From Ectopseudomonas khazarica (GTDB lineage: Bacteria > Pseudomonadota > Gammaproteobacteria > Pseudomonadales > Pseudomonadaceae), in NCBI RefSeq assembly GCF_004521985.1, contig NZ_SBHZ01000025.1, forward strand, positions 1 through 61,053: 61,053 bases of DNA. Reading direction: 5' to 3'. The notes beneath the pieces were generated by a model. It saw only the letters and a program-made list of their open reading frames with translations, had not been told where the DNA came from and did no database searches. Position numbers and translations under genes: made by a program. This document shows, one piece after another, positions 36,829 to 44,403 of this stretch (its first letter is position 1; each line of letters begins with the position of its first letter).

Positions 36829-37146
36829 ATGACCGCCCAGACCACCGAACGCTTCCAGAGCTTCGCCGCGTTCTACCCCTACTACCTGCAGGAACACAGC
36901 AACCCGGTGTGCCGTCGCCTGCACTATGTCGGCAGCCTGCTGGTGCTGACGATCCTCGCCTACGCCCTGGCCACCCAGCAATGGCTGTGGCTGCTGGCCA
37001 TGCCGCTGGCCGGCTATGGCTTCGCCTGGGTCGGCCACTTCGTCTTCGAGAAGAACCGCCCCGCCACCTTCCAGTACCCGCTCTACAGCCTGATGGGCGA
37101 CTGGGTGATGCTGAAGGACGCCTTCACCGGGCGGATTCGCTTCTGA
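36829..37146 (+). CDS. Mpo1-like (DUF962) membrane protein
   Basis: This 105-residue protein matches DUF962, the family of yeast Mpo1, an Fe(II)-dependent dioxygenase that shortens 2-hydroxy fatty acids by one carbon. Conserved histidines lie in QEHSNPVCRRLHYVGS (His23, His32) and WVGHFVFEKNRPATFQYP (His70). Two or three hydrophobic segments cover residues ~33-70, fitting an inner-membrane protein. The bacterial members are poorly studied, so the reaction is an inference. It has a good AGGAGGTG ribosome site and is followed 39 bases later by an HD-domain protein, with a divergent AraC regulator upstream. Confidence 0.85.
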   Translation: MTAQTTERFQSFAAFYPYYLQEHSNPVCRRLHYVGSLLVLTILAYALATQQWLWLLAMPLAGYGFAWVGHFVFEKNRPATFQYPLYSLMGDWVMLKDAFTGRIRF

Positions 37147-37185
37147 CCCCGGCGCCAATCCAGAACAACAAGAACGAGAACGACC

Positions 37186-37773
37186 ATGAATAGCCGAGCC
37201 CGCTTCACCCACATGGAAGACGGCCAGGCCGAGGACTGGGCCATCATCGCCCAGGATTTCGCCGCCTATGCCGCCCAGCTGCCTGCGCGCATTCTCGACC
37301 ACCTGCGCCTGCTCGATGGCGACTTCGGCGGCTTCCCCGTCGACCGCCTGACCCACTCGCTGCAGACCGCCACCCGCGCGCATCGCGACGGGCGTGACGA
37401 GGAGTACGTGGTCTGCGCCCTGCTCCACGACATTGGCGATACCCTCGGCAGCTACAACCACCCGGATATCGCGGCGGCGATCCTCAAACCCTTCGTCAGC
37501 GCCGAGAACCACTGGATGGTGGAGAAGCACGGGATCTTCCAGGGCTACTACTTCTTCCATCACCTGGGCATGGATCGTCACCTGCGCGAGCAGTTCAAGG
37601 ACCACCCGCAGTACCAGGCGACCATCGAGTTCTGCGCCCGCTACGATGCCGCCGCCTTCGATCCGGACTACGAAAGCCTGCCCCTGAGCTACTTCGAACC
37701 CATGCTGCAGCGGGTCTTCGCCAGGCCGAAGAACTCCATCTACCTGGCGGCCATGGACGACGCGAACGCCTGA
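37186..37773 (+). CDS. HD-domain protein resembling PhnZ-type diiron oxygenases
   Basis: This 195-residue protein has the HD fold. The metal-ligand pattern His57 (in THSLQTA), His81-Asp82 (ALLHDIGD), His92 (NHPDIAAA), His115 (VEKHG) and Asp154 (CARYDAAAF) follows that of PhnZ, a mixed-valent diiron oxygenase that cleaves a hydroxyphosphonate, more closely than that of HD phosphohydrolases. The extra histidine PhnZ has three residues after HD is Asp85 here, so the substrate should differ. It is the second gene of a pair with an Mpo1-like protein, divergent from an AraC regulator. A simple phosphohydrolase remains possible. Confidence 0.8.
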   Translation: MNSRARFTHMEDGQAEDWAIIAQDFAAYAAQLPARILDHLRLLDGDFGGFPVDRLTHSLQTATRAHRDGRDEEYVVCALLHDIGDTLGSYNHPDIAAAILKPFVSAENHWMVEKHGIFQGYYFFHHLGMDRHLREQFKDHPQYQATIEFCARYDAAAFDPDYESLPLSYFEPMLQRVFARPKNSIYLAAMDDANA

Positions 37774-37811
37774 CCGCCGGCCACTGTTACGCCACCGTTC
37801 GGCGGTCATGC

Positions 37812-37841
37812 TTGGCTGGCCGCCGTACCCTTGGTTATGAT
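37812..37841 (+). promoter_or_regulatory. Promoter candidate for cyaB
   Basis: TTGGCT at 37812-37817 and TATGAT at 37836-37841 are 18 bases apart. The -10 matches consensus at five of six positions, the -35 at four. The predicted leader to the cyaB start is about 85 bases and includes short GCCAGC/CAGCAG repeats. Confidence 0.45.
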
Positions 37842-37932
37842 CCCTGCCCTGTAGAGCCTCTGGCTCAGGTCTTGCAGACCAGCCAGGCGTCCAGCAGAGA
37901 CGCCAGAATTCCAGCAGGGACAGTTCCAGCAG

Positions 37933-39321
37933 ATGAAGTCAGTCACCCTCAGCCGTGCCAACGGGCTGCCGACGCCGCCGTTGCGCGAATACTATTCGCG
38001 CGTGCTGGCCTATATCGCCACGGCCGCGGCCATCGCCGCCGGAACCTACGTCGGGCATTTCACCTACGACGTCCTCTGGATGGTGCCCTACGCGCTGCTC
38101 TACCCGCACCTGGCGCACAACCTCAGCCGCCGCTTCAAGCGCGACTATCCGCAACAGACCGACCTCACCCTGCTGTTCCTCGATGCCATCCACGCCGGCG
38201 CGGCCTGCGTGCTGCTGGGGTTCTCCACGGTACCCAGCCTGATGTTCATGCTGACCCTGTGCTTCAGCGCCCTGGTCATCGGCGGCATGCGCTATCTGGG
38301 GCTGGCGCTGCTGGTCGCCGGCAGCGGCATGGCGCTGTGTGCGGCACTGGTGGAGATCCACCCCAATACCAGCACGCCGACTCCCGTGGCCCTGGTCAGC
38401 ATTCTCTTCGCCACCTTCTACATCTGCATCACGGCGTACTTCGTCAACCAGCAGGGGTTGCGCCTGGCGCAGGTGCGCAGCGAGATCAAGCGCGAGCAGG
38501 AAAAGGCCGCACGCCTGGCCCGCAACCTGGCCAAGTACCTGTCCCCGCAGGTGTGGGAGTCGATCTTCACCGGCAAGAAGACCGTGCGCCTGGAGACCCA
38601 GCGCAAGAAGCTCACCGTGTTCTTCTCCGACATCAAGGGTTTCACCGAGCTCTCCGAAGAGCTGGAAGCCGAAGCGCTGACCGACCTGCTCAACACCTAC
38701 CTCAACGAGATGTCGAAGATCTGCCTGAAGTACGGCGGCACCATCGACAAGTTCATCGGCGACTGCGTCATGGTGTTCTTCGGCGACCCCAGCAGCAACG
38801 GCGCCAAGAAGGATGCGGTAGCGGCGGTTTCCATGGCCATCGCCATGCGCAAGCACATGAAGGTGCTGCGCCAGCAGTGGCGTGCCCAGGGCATCACCAA
38901 GCCGCTGGAAATCCGCATGGGCCTCAACACCGGCTACTGCACGGTAGGCAACTTCGGCGCCGACACGCGCATGGACTACACCATCATCGGTCGCGACGTG
39001 AACCTCGCCAGCCGCCTGGAAAGCGCGGCGGAATCCGGCGAGATCCTCATCTCCCACGAGACCTACTCGCTGGTCAAGGACGTGATCATGTGCCGCGACA
39101 AGGGCCAGATCACGGTCAAGGGCTTCACCCGTCCGGTACAGATCTACCAGGTGGTGGATTTCCGTCGCGACCTGGGCGCCACCTCCAGCTACGTCGAGCA
39201 CGAGCTGCCGGGCTTCTCCATGTACCTCGACACCAACGGCATCCAGAACTTCGACAAGGAACGTGTGATCCAGGCGCTCAACCAGGCGGCCGAGAAGCTG
39301 CGCGACAAGGTCATTCTCTGA
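37933..39321 (+). CDS. cyaB: Class III adenylate cyclase CyaB
   Basis: This 462-residue membrane enzyme makes cAMP and in P. aeruginosa is the main cyclase feeding Vfr-controlled virulence and type IV pilus genes. Residues about 20-190 form a six-helix MASE2-type membrane sensor. A short coiled linker (EIKREQEKAARLARNLAKYLS) leads to the catalytic domain (about 215-400) with metal-binding FFSDIKGFTEL and GDCVMVFFGD, and the transition-state region TIIGRDVNLASRLE. A ~60-residue C-terminal tail follows. The ATG has no strong ribosome site; CAGGGACAG stands upstream. It is transcribed alone, convergent with the glycosyltransferase gene. Confidence 0.94.
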   Translation: MKSVTLSRANGLPTPPLREYYSRVLAYIATAAAIAAGTYVGHFTYDVLWMVPYALLYPHLAHNLSRRFKRDYPQQTDLTLLFLDAIHAGAACVLLGFSTVPSLMFMLTLCFSALVIGGMRYLGLALLVAGSGMALCAALVEIHPNTSTPTPVALVSILFATFYICITAYFVNQQGLRLAQVRSEIKREQEKAARLARNLAKYLSPQVWESIFTGKKTVRLETQRKKLTVFFSDIKGFTELSEELEAEALTDLLNTYLNEMSKICLKYGGTIDKFIGDCVMVFFGDPSSNGAKKDAVAAVSMAIAMRKHMKVLRQQWRAQGITKPLEIRMGLNTGYCTVGNFGADTRMDYTIIGRDVNLASRLESAAESGEILISHETYSLVKDVIMCRDKGQITVKGFTRPVQIYQVVDFRRDLGATSSYVEHELPGFSMYLDTNGIQNFDKERVIQALNQAAEKLRDKVIL

Positions 39322-39352
39322 GCTGAACCCTCCGGCGTAGCCAGGACAGTGC

Positions 39353-40393
39353 CTACAGCGCGGTATCCGCCAGGGCCTCGTCCAGCACCACCGGCTCACC
39401 GTCGATCAGCGGCTGCAGCGCCAGGAACTCCAGCGCCGAGGCACGCCAGGACTGTGCCGCCGCCAGCTCGGCGCAACGCCCGCGATCCAGTTCCAGGGCC
39501 GCCAGGCAGGCCGCTCCCAGGTCCTCGTCCATCACACCACTGAGCCCCTGCTGCAACACGTCCAGCGGCCCTGCGACGGGGAACGCGGCAACCGGCGTGC
39601 CACAGGCCAGTGCCTCCAGCATCACCAGGCCATAGGTATCGGTGCGCGAAGGGAAGACCAGCACCGAGGCGTCCTGATAAGCCTCGGCCAGCGCCTGGCC
39701 ACGGCGATAGCCGAGAAAGCTCACCTGCGGGTAGCGCAGCTGCAGCGCTTCACGCTGCGGGCCATCGCCTACCACACGCTTCTCGCCGGGCAGCGCCAGG
39801 TCGAGAAACGCCTGCAGGTTCTTTTCCGGCGCGATACGCCCCACGTAGAGAAACACCGGCTGCGCCTTCGGCTGGCGCGTCCCGTTCGGGCTGAACAGGC
39901 CGGTGTCCACGCCCTTGCGCCACAGTTGCAGGCGCTGCAGGTCCCACCCGGCGAACTCTTCGCGCAGGCGTTCGGTGGTCACCAGCACCGCCTGGCTCGG
40001 GCGATGGAAGGCGCGCAGCAGAGCATAGCCCCAGCGCGGCGCGATCCAGGGCCAGCGGGTGCTGACATACTCGGGGAAGCGCGTGTGGATCGCCGTGGAG
40101 AAGGCCAGACCACGCTTGACCAGCCAGCGCCGCGCCGCCCAGCCCAGCGGCCCTTCGGTCGCCAGGTGCACGCAGTCGGGGCGAAAGTCGCGAATCAGCG
40201 CGCCGACCCGCCAGAGATTCCACACCAGCGGAATCTCCGGGTAGGTCGGGCACGGCACGGAGCGGAAGTCGGCGGGCGACAGCAGCTTGACCTGATGACC
40301 GAGGCCGCGCAGCTCTCTGATCAGCGCCGCCAGACTGGTGACCACGCCATTGACCTGAGGCGCCCAGGCATCGGAGACGATCAGTATTCTCAT
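39353..40393 (-). CDS. GT4-family glycosyltransferase
   Basis: This 346-residue GT-B fold enzyme resembles GDP-mannose-dependent alpha-mannosyltransferases. The N-terminal half opens with ILIVSDAWAPQVNGVVTSL, the acceptor-side signature; the C-terminal half has FLYVGRIAPEKNL, VGDGPQREAL and the E-x7-E motif in SRTDTYGLVMLEALACGTPV. The donor and acceptor are inferred from the family; lipid or exopolysaccharide substrates are plausible. Its ATG overlaps the stop of the upstream LpxH-like gene by four bases, so the two are coupled and probably act in the same envelope-lipid pathway. Confidence 0.88.
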   Translation of the reverse strand: MRILIVSDAWAPQVNGVVTSLAALIRELRGLGHQVKLLSPADFRSVPCPTYPEIPLVWNLWRVGALIRDFRPDCVHLATEGPLGWAARRWLVKRGLAFSTAIHTRFPEYVSTRWPWIAPRWGYALLRAFHRPSQAVLVTTERLREEFAGWDLQRLQLWRKGVDTGLFSPNGTRQPKAQPVFLYVGRIAPEKNLQAFLDLALPGEKRVVGDGPQREALQLRYPQVSFLGYRRGQALAEAYQDASVLVFPSRTDTYGLVMLEALACGTPVAAFPVAGPLDVLQQGLSGVMDEDLGAACLAALELDRGRCAELAAAQSWRASALEFLALQPLIDGEPVVLDEALADTAL

Positions 40394-41208
40394 GCACTGG
40401 TCTCGAGCGCCACGGCCTGCGCGTCGCTGGCTTCGCGCGCCTGCGCCTCGGCCAGGCGGTAGAGCTCGATCTGCCCGTCCCAGTGCTCGATCAGTGCCGT
40501 GCAGGACTCCACCCAGTCACCGCAATTCATGTACTCGACACCACTCACCTGGCGGATCTCGGCGTGGTGGATATGACCGCAGACGACGCCCTGCAGGCCA
40601 CGCTTGACGCACTCGTGTGCGATGGCTTCCTCGAAGTCGCTGATGAAGTTCACCGCCGTCTTGACCTTGTGCTTGAGGTACGCCGACAGCGACCAGTAGC
40701 CGTAACCCCAGCGGCTGCGCCAGTGGTTCAGCCAGCGGTTGAGGGTCAGGGTGAATTCGTAGGCCGAGTCGCCGAGAAACGCCAGCCAGCGGTGGTAGCG
40801 GGTGATCACGTCGAACTGATCACCATGGATGACCAGCAGCTGGCGGCCATCGGCGGTGACATGCACGGCCTCGTCCACCAGCTGAATGTTGCCCAGCAGC
40901 AGGCTCGAGTAACGGCGCAGGAACTCGTCGTGGTTACCGGTGACGTAGATCACCTCGGTGCCCCGCTTGCTCATGGTCAGCAGGCGGCGAATGACGTTGG
41001 TGTGCGCCTGCGGCCAGTAGATACCGCCGCGCAGCTTCCAGCCGTCGATGATGTCGCCCACCAGGTAGATGCGGTCGGCGTGATAGCGCTTGAGGAAGGC
41101 CGCCAGGTGCTCGGCCTGACAGTCGCGAGTGCCGAGATGCACGTCGGAGATCCACAGGGTGCGGACACGTTGCTTGCGGGTGGGCTTGGCGAGCTGGGCG
41201 CTGGTCAT
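40390..41208 (-). CDS. LpxH-like UDP-2,3-diacylglucosamine diphosphatase family protein
   Basis: This 272-residue calcineurin-like metallophosphoesterase carries the metal-ligand series DVHLG (near residue 23), GDIID, GNHDE, HGDQFD and GHIHHAE. It belongs to the LpxH-like group; the true LpxH of lipid A synthesis is probably elsewhere, since this form usually sits beside a glycosyltransferase. The start ATG has CGGAGG ahead of it; the upstream open stretch is not homologous. Translation is coupled to the glycosyltransferase. The substrate is likely a phosphorylated lipid or nucleotide-linked lipid precursor, but this is inferred. Confidence 0.87.
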   Translation of the reverse strand: MTSAQLAKPTRKQRVRTLWISDVHLGTRDCQAEHLAAFLKRYHADRIYLVGDIIDGWKLRGGIYWPQAHTNVIRRLLTMSKRGTEVIYVTGNHDEFLRRYSSLLLGNIQLVDEAVHVTADGRQLLVIHGDQFDVITRYHRWLAFLGDSAYEFTLTLNRWLNHWRSRWGYGYWSLSAYLKHKVKTAVNFISDFEEAIAHECVKRGLQGVVCGHIHHAEIRQVSGVEYMNCGDWVESCTALIEHWDGQIELYRLAEAQAREASDAQAVALETSA

Positions 41209-41342
41209 GGGCTGCCTCCGGCTGGGTTTAGACGAGCTTGAGGCGTGGCGGTGAAAGGATTGTGACGGGCAAAAGACCGTTCGATGACGCAGCACGCCGT
41301 CGCCCCAAGGCGTTACACTCCTGCGTTCACCGAGGAACCGCC

Positions 41343-42107
41343 ATGCTCCCTGCCCTGTCCCTGCGCCACTACAGCCATGAAGTGCTCTGCCACAGCCATG
41401 ACCACGCCCAGCTGGTGTTCGGCCTGACGGGTGAGCTGCAGTTCGAGGTGGAGGGCCTGGGCAGCCGCGTGCTGCGTCATCACCTGGCGGTGGTACCGGC
41501 CGAGGCCCGCCATACCTGCGGCAGCCCGCGTGGCAGCCAGTGCCTGGTGCTGGACCTGCCAGCCAACGACTGGCTCGCACGGCAGCTCGGCCATCACGCG
41601 GACAACATCCAGCGCCTGCTCGAACGCCCCGGCGCCCTGCAGCTCGACCCGGCCCAGGGCCAGTTGCTCAACTGGCTGGCCAACGGCCCGATCAACGATG
41701 CGGTGATCGCCGGCCAGGGCGCCGCCCTGCTGCTCGGCAGCCTGGCGTGCCAGCAGCCCGCCGGCGAAGCGGCACGCTTGCCACTGTCGGCGCTCGACCA
41801 CTATATCGAGCAGCATGTCGCCCATCCCTTGCAGGTTGCCGACCTGGCCCGACTGGCCGGCCTGTCGGTCGCCCGCTTCCATGCCCGCTTTCTCGCCGAT
41901 ACCGGGCGCACGCCCATGGAGCACATTCGCCAGTTGCGCCTGCAACGGGCCGAACAGCTGCTGCGCGACAGCGAACTGCCCGTCGGCGAGATCGCCGCCC
42001 GCGTCGGCTACACCTCGCAAAGTGCATTCACCGCCGCGCTGTCCCGCCACCTGGGCATGACCCCACGGCAACTGCGGCGCGATCGCCAGGCCCTGCGCCA
42101 CGGCTGA
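41343..42107 (+). CDS. AraC-family regulator with cupin-type sensor domain
   Basis: This 254-residue regulator has an N-terminal cupin-like domain (HSHDHAQLVFGLTGELQFEVEG, HHLAVVPAEARHTCGSP) and a C-terminal double helix-turn-helix (about residues 155-250, with LARLAGLSVARFHARFLADTG and RVGYTSQSAFTAALSRHLG). The ATG follows CGAGGAACC. It may control the csaA-exporter pair that starts 87 bases downstream on the same strand, an arrangement common for AraC/DMT-exporter neighbours; this is inference. Its inducer is unknown. Confidence 0.88.
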   Translation: MLPALSLRHYSHEVLCHSHDHAQLVFGLTGELQFEVEGLGSRVLRHHLAVVPAEARHTCGSPRGSQCLVLDLPANDWLARQLGHHADNIQRLLERPGALQLDPAQGQLLNWLANGPINDAVIAGQGAALLLGSLACQQPAGEAARLPLSALDHYIEQHVAHPLQVADLARLAGLSVARFHARFLADTGRTPMEHIRQLRLQRAEQLLRDSELPVGEIAARVGYTSQSAFTAALSRHLGMTPRQLRRDRQALRHG

Positions 42108-42162
42108 GAGCCTCGCGACAAAAGCCGTCACTCCCGCGACAGACAGCCATCGCCAGCCCCTC

Positions 42163-42169
42163 TAGACTG
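42163..42169 (+). promoter_or_regulatory. Sigma-S-like -10 element (CTAGACT) before csaA
   Basis: CTAGACT ends 24 bases before the csaA start codon and no clear -35 hexamer is seen. It is the same heptamer found ahead of the Mpo1-like gene and lapG. Confidence 0.35.
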
Positions 42170-42193
42170 CGCGGCATCACCGAGGAGTACCCC

Positions 42194-42529
42194 ATGCAAA
42201 CCATCGAATGGCAGGATTTCGAAAAAGTGGAGCTGCGCGTCGGCACCATTCGCAGCGCCCGTCCCAACGAAAAAGCGCTGAAACCCGCCTACGTGCTGGA
42301 AGTGGATCTTGGCGAGTTGGGCATCAGGACCTCCAGCGCGCAGATCACTGCGCACTATGACTGCGACGGCCTGATCGGCCGCCAGGTGCTGTGCGTCTGC
42401 AACTTCGCCGTCAAGCGTATCGCCGGCGTGCGCTCCGAAGTGCTGGTCACGGGCGTCTACGACAGCGAAAACCGCGTGGTACTCGCCGGCTTCGACAAGC
42501 CGCTCGACAACGGTGCGCGTCTGGCATGA
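42194..42529 (+). CDS. csaA: CsaA-type tRNA-binding domain protein
   Basis: This 111-residue protein is a stand-alone EMAP/tRNA-binding OB-fold of the CsaA family. The signature FEKVELRVGTI (residues 9-19), KPAYVLEVDLGELG, SAQIT and GRQVLCVCNF are all in place. CsaA has been described as a secretion-related chaperone in Bacillus, but the fold binds tRNA and its role in proteobacteria is open. Its TGA overlaps the next ATG (ATGA), so it is coupled to the DMT exporter. Confidence 0.92.
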   Translation: MQTIEWQDFEKVELRVGTIRSARPNEKALKPAYVLEVDLGELGIRTSSAQITAHYDCDGLIGRQVLCVCNFAVKRIAGVRSEVLVTGVYDSENRVVLAGFDKPLDNGARLA

Positions 42530-43377
42530 AGGAACGTAACGCCCTGCTGGCGATTCACCTGGGCGCCCTGCTGTTCGGCCTGTCGGGCATCTTCGGCAAA
42601 CTGGCAGCGACCACACCGGACATGATTGCCGGCGGTCGCGCCTTCTTCGCCGTGCTTGCCCTCGGCCTCGCGACCCTGCTCTGGCGCCGCACCGACTCGT
42701 CTCGCCCCAGCTGGCCCCAACTGGCCCGGCTAGTGCTCGGCGGCCTGCTGCTCGGCACCCACTGGCTGGCCTTCTTCGAGGCGGTGAAAATCTCCGGCGT
42801 AGCCATCGCCACCCTGGGCTTCGCCAGCTTCCCGGCGTTCACCGTACTGCTCGAAGGCACCCTGTTCCGCGAGCGCACACGCCCCATCGAATTCCTCATG
42901 GTCGCCCTGGTGTGCCTGGGGCTGATCCTGGTGACTCCCGAGTTCAGCCTGGGCAGCGATGCCACCGTGGGCTTGCTCTGGGCCATCCTGTCGGGCCTGC
43001 TGTTCGCCCTGCTGTCGCTGCTCAATCGGGCCAGCACGCATGGCCTCGACCCGATACAGGCGGCCCTGTACCAGAACGTCACCGTGCTCGTCGTGTTCAT
43101 GCCCCTCGCGGCCCCACTGGTGCCCAGCCTGCGCCCGCTGGACTGGCTCTGGCTGGCGATGCTGGGGATCTTCTGCACGGGCCTGGCGCACAGCCTGTTC
43201 GTCGCCAGCCTGCGTGTGCTCAAGGCACGTACCACGGCGGTGATCTTCGCCCTGGAGCCGGTCTACGGGATTCTGTTCGCCTGGTGGCTGTTCAGCGAAC
43301 AGCCCACCCTGCGCATGCTCGCGGGTGGCTTGCTGATCATCAGCGCCATCTTCGTCTCGGCGCGGATGGCGCGCTGA
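42526..43377 (+). CDS. EamA/DMT-family exporter
   Basis: This 283-residue inner-membrane protein has ten hydrophobic helices in two EamA repeats of five (first half GALLFGLSGIFGKLAA ... GTHWLAFFEAVKISGVAIA; second half GLLWAILSGLLFALLSLLNRAS ... ALEPVYGILFAWWLF). Members export amino acids or other metabolites. Its start overlaps the csaA stop and an AraC regulator lies just upstream, so it may be induced by its own substrate. The cargo cannot be told from the sequence. Confidence 0.9.
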   Translation: MKERNALLAIHLGALLFGLSGIFGKLAATTPDMIAGGRAFFAVLALGLATLLWRRTDSSRPSWPQLARLVLGGLLLGTHWLAFFEAVKISGVAIATLGFASFPAFTVLLEGTLFRERTRPIEFLMVALVCLGLILVTPEFSLGSDATVGLLWAILSGLLFALLSLLNRASTHGLDPIQAALYQNVTVLVVFMPLAAPLVPSLRPLDWLWLAMLGIFCTGLAHSLFVASLRVLKARTTAVIFALEPVYGILFAWWLFSEQPTLRMLAGGLLIISAIFVSARMAR

Positions 43378-43431
43378 GCCGGCCGGCATCAGGCTGCAGC
43401 GCGCAGCGACCCCGCCGATGACGTCAGCCGC

Positions 43432-43932
43432 TCAGTTGACGCTGTAGCCACGCCCCGTCAGGCAGGCACCCAGGGCGCGACGGTAGCGCTCGGTGGAGTC
43501 GGCCCCCACCGGGCGGGTCGCCGTGGCGGGGTCGAAACCGCTCTGCCCCACCGCCCAGCTGTGGCACTCGTAGCGATCACGCCCCTGCAGCTCGGTGCTC
43601 TGGCCGTTGGCCGGGTAGGCGATCACTTCATAGCTGGCGACGCTGTTGCCCTGCACCGCAGGTGGCGGCGTGACCACGACGTAGCGCTGAGCATTGGCGT
43701 TCCACAGGTAATAGGTACCAGCGGCGACGAAATACAGCGCGCTGCCGATCCACAGTTCACGGGCACCGTCCGGCAGGCCGTGGCGATGTCCACCAGCCGG
43801 ACCGGGACCCGCGCTGCCCCAGCCCGGCCCGCCAGGGCCACCCGGACCTCCAGGCCCGGGCGGACCGGCCAGGGCCTGGGTAGACAGCGCCAGAGTCATC
43901 AAGGCCAGGATCATTGAACGTTGCAGCGACAT
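43432..43932 (-). CDS. Small exported protein with Gly/Pro repeat and conserved CHSWAV motif
   Basis: This 166-residue protein has a signal peptide (about residues 1-22), a low-complexity stretch of Pro-Gly-Gly repeats (about 23-50), one short hydrophobic segment (LWIGSALYFVAAGTYYLW) and a C-terminal domain with the motif DRYECHSWAVGQSGFDP (near residue 118) and a second cysteine in GACLTGRGYSV. Related tails occur in small glycine-zipper-like envelope proteins of proteobacteria, but the function is unknown to me. The ATG has AGAGGTG ahead. A TTTAC-N6-TTTAC CpxR-like box lies 80 bases upstream, linking it to the Cpx-like system at 28768-31391. Confidence 0.78.
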   Translation of the reverse strand: MSLQRSMILALMTLALSTQALAGPPGPGGPGGPGGPGWGSAGPGPAGGHRHGLPDGARELWIGSALYFVAAGTYYLWNANAQRYVVVTPPPAVQGNSVASYEVIAYPANGQSTELQGRDRYECHSWAVGQSGFDPATATRPVGADSTERYRRALGACLTGRGYSVN

Positions 43933-44012
43933 GTTTCACCTCTTCACGTGACGGCCTGATCGGCCCGAGGCAAATTATTCGCGCGACGCCGTGGCAGCGG
44001 GGTAAGCCCTGT

Positions 44013-44028
44013 GTAAAGAGGGGGTAAA
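44013..44028 (-). promoter_or_regulatory. CpxR-like box ahead of the small exported protein
   Basis: Read toward the 43932 gene, TTTACCCCCTCTTTAC is two TTTAC half-sites six bases apart, ending 80 bases before the start codon. A TAATTT -10-like word follows 35 bases later, and a further CTTACC lies in between. Spacing and sequence closely copy the box at 29486-29501. Confidence 0.6.
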
Positions 44029-44046
44029 ACTCCTGATACACGGCTC

Positions 44047-44331
44047 TCAGGGACGGTCGTTGTGGCCCAGGTCACGCGCCGGGTCGATCAGGTCGCGCAC
44101 CCGCCGCTTGAGCTCCTTGGCTTCGGGAAAACCGCCGTCGGCCTTGCGCTCCCAGACCTGCTGGCCATCGCACAGGATGCGGAACACCCCTCCCGTGCCC
44201 GGCTCCAGGCTGACTCGTCCCAGCTCGTCGGAGAAGGTGCTGAGCAGCTCCTGGGCCAGCCAGGCGGCGCGCAGCAGCCATTGGCACTGGGTGCAGTAGG
44301 TGATGATGACTTCTGGCTTGTTATCGGACAT
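44047..44331 (-). CDS. SelT/SelW/SelH-family thioredoxin-like protein
   Basis: This 94-residue protein has the thioredoxin-like Rdx fold of the selenoprotein W group, with the redox motif CTQC at residues 13-16 (YCTQCQW), cysteine replacing selenocysteine. GTGGVFRILCDGQQVWERK and GGFPEAKELKRRVRDLI are the other family segments. A role in thiol redox balance is likely but unproven. It ends 18 bases before the CpxR-like box of the next minus-strand gene and is divergent from plpD across 72 bases. Confidence 0.93.
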   Translation of the reverse strand: MSDNKPEVIITYCTQCQWLLRAAWLAQELLSTFSDELGRVSLEPGTGGVFRILCDGQQVWERKADGGFPEAKELKRRVRDLIDPARDLGHNDRP

Positions 44332-44362
44332 GGAGAGGCTCTGGGACTGGACGGACGGTGCC

Positions 44363-44368
44363 TATAAT
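44363..44368 (+). promoter_or_regulatory. Consensus -10 (TATAAT) of plpD
   Basis: A perfect TATAAT lies 35 bases before the plpD start codon in an otherwise GC-rich gap. The region 16-18 bases upstream (around TCTGGG) is a poor -35, so activator help may be needed. Confidence 0.5.
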
Positions 44369-44403
44369 AGCGGCCCTCGAATACGTCTCACCCGGTATCT
44401 GTC

